DNA from: Selenomonadales bacterium
GTDB lineage: Bacteria > Bacillota > Negativicutes > Sporomusales > UBA7701
Assembly (NCBI GenBank): GCA_029976065.1
Contig: JARKNV010000071.1
Span: 62,001 to 126,000, forward strand
DNA length: 64,000 bases
Reading direction: 5' to 3'
Shown here: in pieces, positions 62,772 through 64,000 of the stretch
How positions within the stretch are numbered: the stretch's first letter is position 1
Layout: the number at the start of each line of letters is the position of its first letter
Position numbers and translations under genes: made by a program
Notes under the pieces: model-generated
What the model was told of the DNA's origin: nothing
The model's database searches: none
What the model saw: only the letters and a program-made list of their open reading frames with translations

Positions 62772-62791
62772 TTATGCAAATTGTCGCATAA
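62772..62791. promoter_or_regulatory. Inverted repeat just downstream of the sigma-A fla promoter
   Basis: TTATGC-N8-GCATAA, a 6+6 inverted repeat about 10 bases below the -10 hexamer, where a repressor would block elongation. The regulator is unknown. Confidence 0.35.
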
Positions 62792-62801
62792 TGCCACCCC
62801 C

Positions 62802-62830
62802 ACTATAAAAATCGACACATCCCGCGCCAA
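62802..62830 (-). promoter_or_regulatory. Sigma-A promoter of the fla/che operon
   Basis: TTGGCG (62830-62825), a 17-bp spacer and TATAGT (62807-62802) on the minus strand, about 155 bases before flgB. Confidence 0.65.
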
Positions 62831-62871
62831 CCTTTAGCCGATAATTCGCTGTATACTGCATATCACATATC

Positions 62872-62907
62872 AACAAAAAAACAAGGCCCGCCAAAACGGC
62901 GGGCCTT
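62872..62907 (-). terminator. Rho-independent terminator after codY
   Basis: A 10-bp stem AAGGCCCGCC/GGCGGGCCTT with a five-base loop, followed by GTTTTTTTG on the minus strand. It separates hslU-codY from the fla/che operon. Confidence 0.92.
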
Positions 62908-62921
62908 GCGAACGTTCTCCC

Positions 62922-63707
62922 CTACTTCTTCAGCTTCTTGAGCTCTTCCAGCAGGCGCTCGTTCAGCACCTTGATATACGTCCCCTTCATCCCCAGCGAC
63001 TTCGACTCGATCACGCCCGCGCTCTCGAACTTGCGCAGCGCGTTCACGATCACCGAACGGGTGATGCCGACGCGGTCGGCGATCTTGCTGGCCACCAGCA
63101 GGCCCTCGTTGCCATCGAGCTCACCGAGGATGTGCATGACCGCCTCCAGCTCAGAATACGACAGCGTCCCGAGCGCGACCTGGACGGTGGCCTTCTTGCG
63201 GGCCTCCTCCTCGATCTTCTCGCTGCGGTCGCGGAGGATCTCCATGCCGACTACCGTAGCGCCGTACTCGGCCAGGATCAGGTCCTCGTCGGTGAACTCT
63301 CTTTCGAATTTGGCAACGATCAGGGTGCCGATGCGCTCGCCGCCGCCGTGGATGGGGATTATTGTCGTAAACTTGTCGTTCGAGATGCAGGTCGTGTTCT
63401 CGGCGAAAGCGCACAACCCGTTCTGCAGGCGCAGATTGGGCGAAGTCTCCTGGATCTTCAGCAAAAACTCGACATATCGCTCAGGGAAATGCCCCAGCGA
63501 CAGAACCCGCTCCTTCATGATGTCGCACTCGAACTGGTCGATCAGCGCAAAGCCTAGCACGAGGCCTTCCTTGCTGACGATGTAGACGTTCGAGCACATC
63601 ACCTGGCTCAGAACAGACGCAATATCTTCGTATTTGACTTTGTCCGACTTCTGCAGCAGCTTATTGATTTTCCGGGTACGGTCCAACAGTGAAGTCACTT
63701 TAATCAT
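62922..63707 (-). CDS. codY: GTP-sensing pleiotropic repressor CodY
   Basis: Global regulator responding to branched-chain amino acids and GTP. 261 residues: N-terminal GAF domain ([36 protein letters not shown]) and a C-terminal winged helix with [20 protein letters not shown] and [20 protein letters not shown]. Both are highly conserved. Follows hslU, as in Bacillus clpQ-clpY-codY, and precedes the fla/che operon. Confidence 0.97.
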   Translation of the reverse strand: MIKVTSLLDRTRKINKLLQKSDKVKYEDIASVLSQVMCSNVYIVSKEGLVLGFALIDQFECDIMKERVLSLGHFPERYVEFLLKIQETSPNLRLQNGLCAFAENTTCISNDKFTTIIPIHGGGERIGTLIVAKFEREFTDEDLILAEYGATVVGMEILRDRSEKIEEEARKKATVQVALGTLSYSELEAVMHILGELDGNEGLLVASKIADRVGITRSVIVNALRKFESAGVIESKSLGMKGTYIKVLNERLLEELKKLKK

Positions 63708-63748
63708 CCGCCTTTCACTAGACTCAGAATTTTCTCAGACCAAAAACC

Positions 63749-64000
63749 TTACAAGATAAACTGGCTCAGGTCCTGATTCACGACAATCGCATCAAGCTTG
63801 CCCCTCACGTACGCCCGGTCGATCACGACATTCCCCGCGGCTGTGTCCGGGGCCTCGAACGCCAGGTCTTCGAGCAGTTTCTCCAGGATGGTGTGCAGCC
63901 TCCTGGCGCCGATATTCTCCGACTGGGCATTAACCCGGCAGGCGATATCGGCAAGCTCATCTATAGCATCTTCGCCGAAGACGATGGTAATCCCTTCCGT
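63749..64000 (-). CDS. hslU: ATP-dependent protease ATPase subunit HslU (C-terminal part)
   Basis: The last 83 codons of a gene that enters from the high end. [20 protein letters not shown] and the C-terminal NQDLSQFIL are diagnostic of HslU/ClpY, whose extreme C-terminus docks into the HslV protease. The stop is at 63749-63751, 41 bases before codY begins. No function-loss sign in the visible part. Confidence 0.93.
   Translation of the reverse strand, partial: TEGITIVFGEDAIDELADIACRVNAQSENIGARRLHTILEKLLEDLAFEAPDTAAGNVVIDRAYVRGKLDAIVVNQDLSQFIL

Noticed and set aside
62802-62840. Sigma-D promoter for the fla/che operon
   Set aside because: TAAA (just above the sigma-A -35) and GTCGATTT match the sigma-D pattern only in part and with 16 rather than 15 bases between them.

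Overview
The window is 64 kb of GC-rich chromosome in which every supported gene lies on the minus strand, so transcription runs from high to low coordinates. The gene content is that of a flagellated, probably spore-forming Firmicute: polC, codY, hslU, a fla/che operon in Bacillus order, candidate sigma-H promoters and the MlpA/YlxY pair. High GC together with this layout suggests a Negativicutes (Sporomusaceae-like) or related clostridial genome. This is an inference; no rRNA or outer-membrane gene is present to confirm it.

Region A, 64000-30491: the end of hslU, then codY with its own terminator, then a flagellar/chemotaxis operon of more than 30 genes. The order is flgB-flgC-fliE-F-G-H-I-J, a lytic transglycosylase, a MotE-like gene, fliK-flgD-TIGR02530 gene-flgE-flbD-motA-fliL-fliM-fliY-cheY-fliO-P-Q-R-flhB-flhA-flhF-flhG, a pilZ/ycgR remnant, cheB-A-W-C-D, a membrane protein, sigD, fapA-like, a small gene and swrB-like. 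It encodes basal body, export gate, hook, switch complex, part of the stator and the chemotaxis core. Upstream of flgB there are a sigma-A-like promoter, an exact sigma-H-type promoter and a CodY-like box.

Region B, 30450-20513: rpsB and tsf (separated by a terminator), then pyrH-frr-small ORF-uppS-cdsA-dxr-rseP-ispG-proS. This set links translation, pyrimidine supply, isoprenoid and undecaprenyl synthesis, phospholipid synthesis and membrane proteolysis.

Region C, 20430-8598: polC, which appears to lack the usual proofreading exonuclease insert, then the nusA operon rimP-nusA-rnpM-L7Ae-infB-rbfA-nrnA-truB-ribF behind a strong sigma-A promoter.

Region D, 8597-806: rpsO, pnp, a NodB-like polysaccharide deacetylase, a GH18 glycosidase and an amidase (the two wall hydrolases share an unusual hydrophobic N-terminal segment), then the M16 peptidase mlpA and dut.

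Region E, 802-1: a marR gene with a consensus promoter, a palindromic operator in the spacer and no room for a leader, overlapping a pyridoxamine-phosphate-oxidase-like gene that runs off the window.

The least expected observations are five sigma-H-type promoter matches, the exonuclease-less PolC, the decayed c-di-GMP effector gene, motA without motB, and a flagellar-operon transglycosylase without a signal peptide. No CRISPR array, prophage, transposase, tRNA or rRNA was seen.
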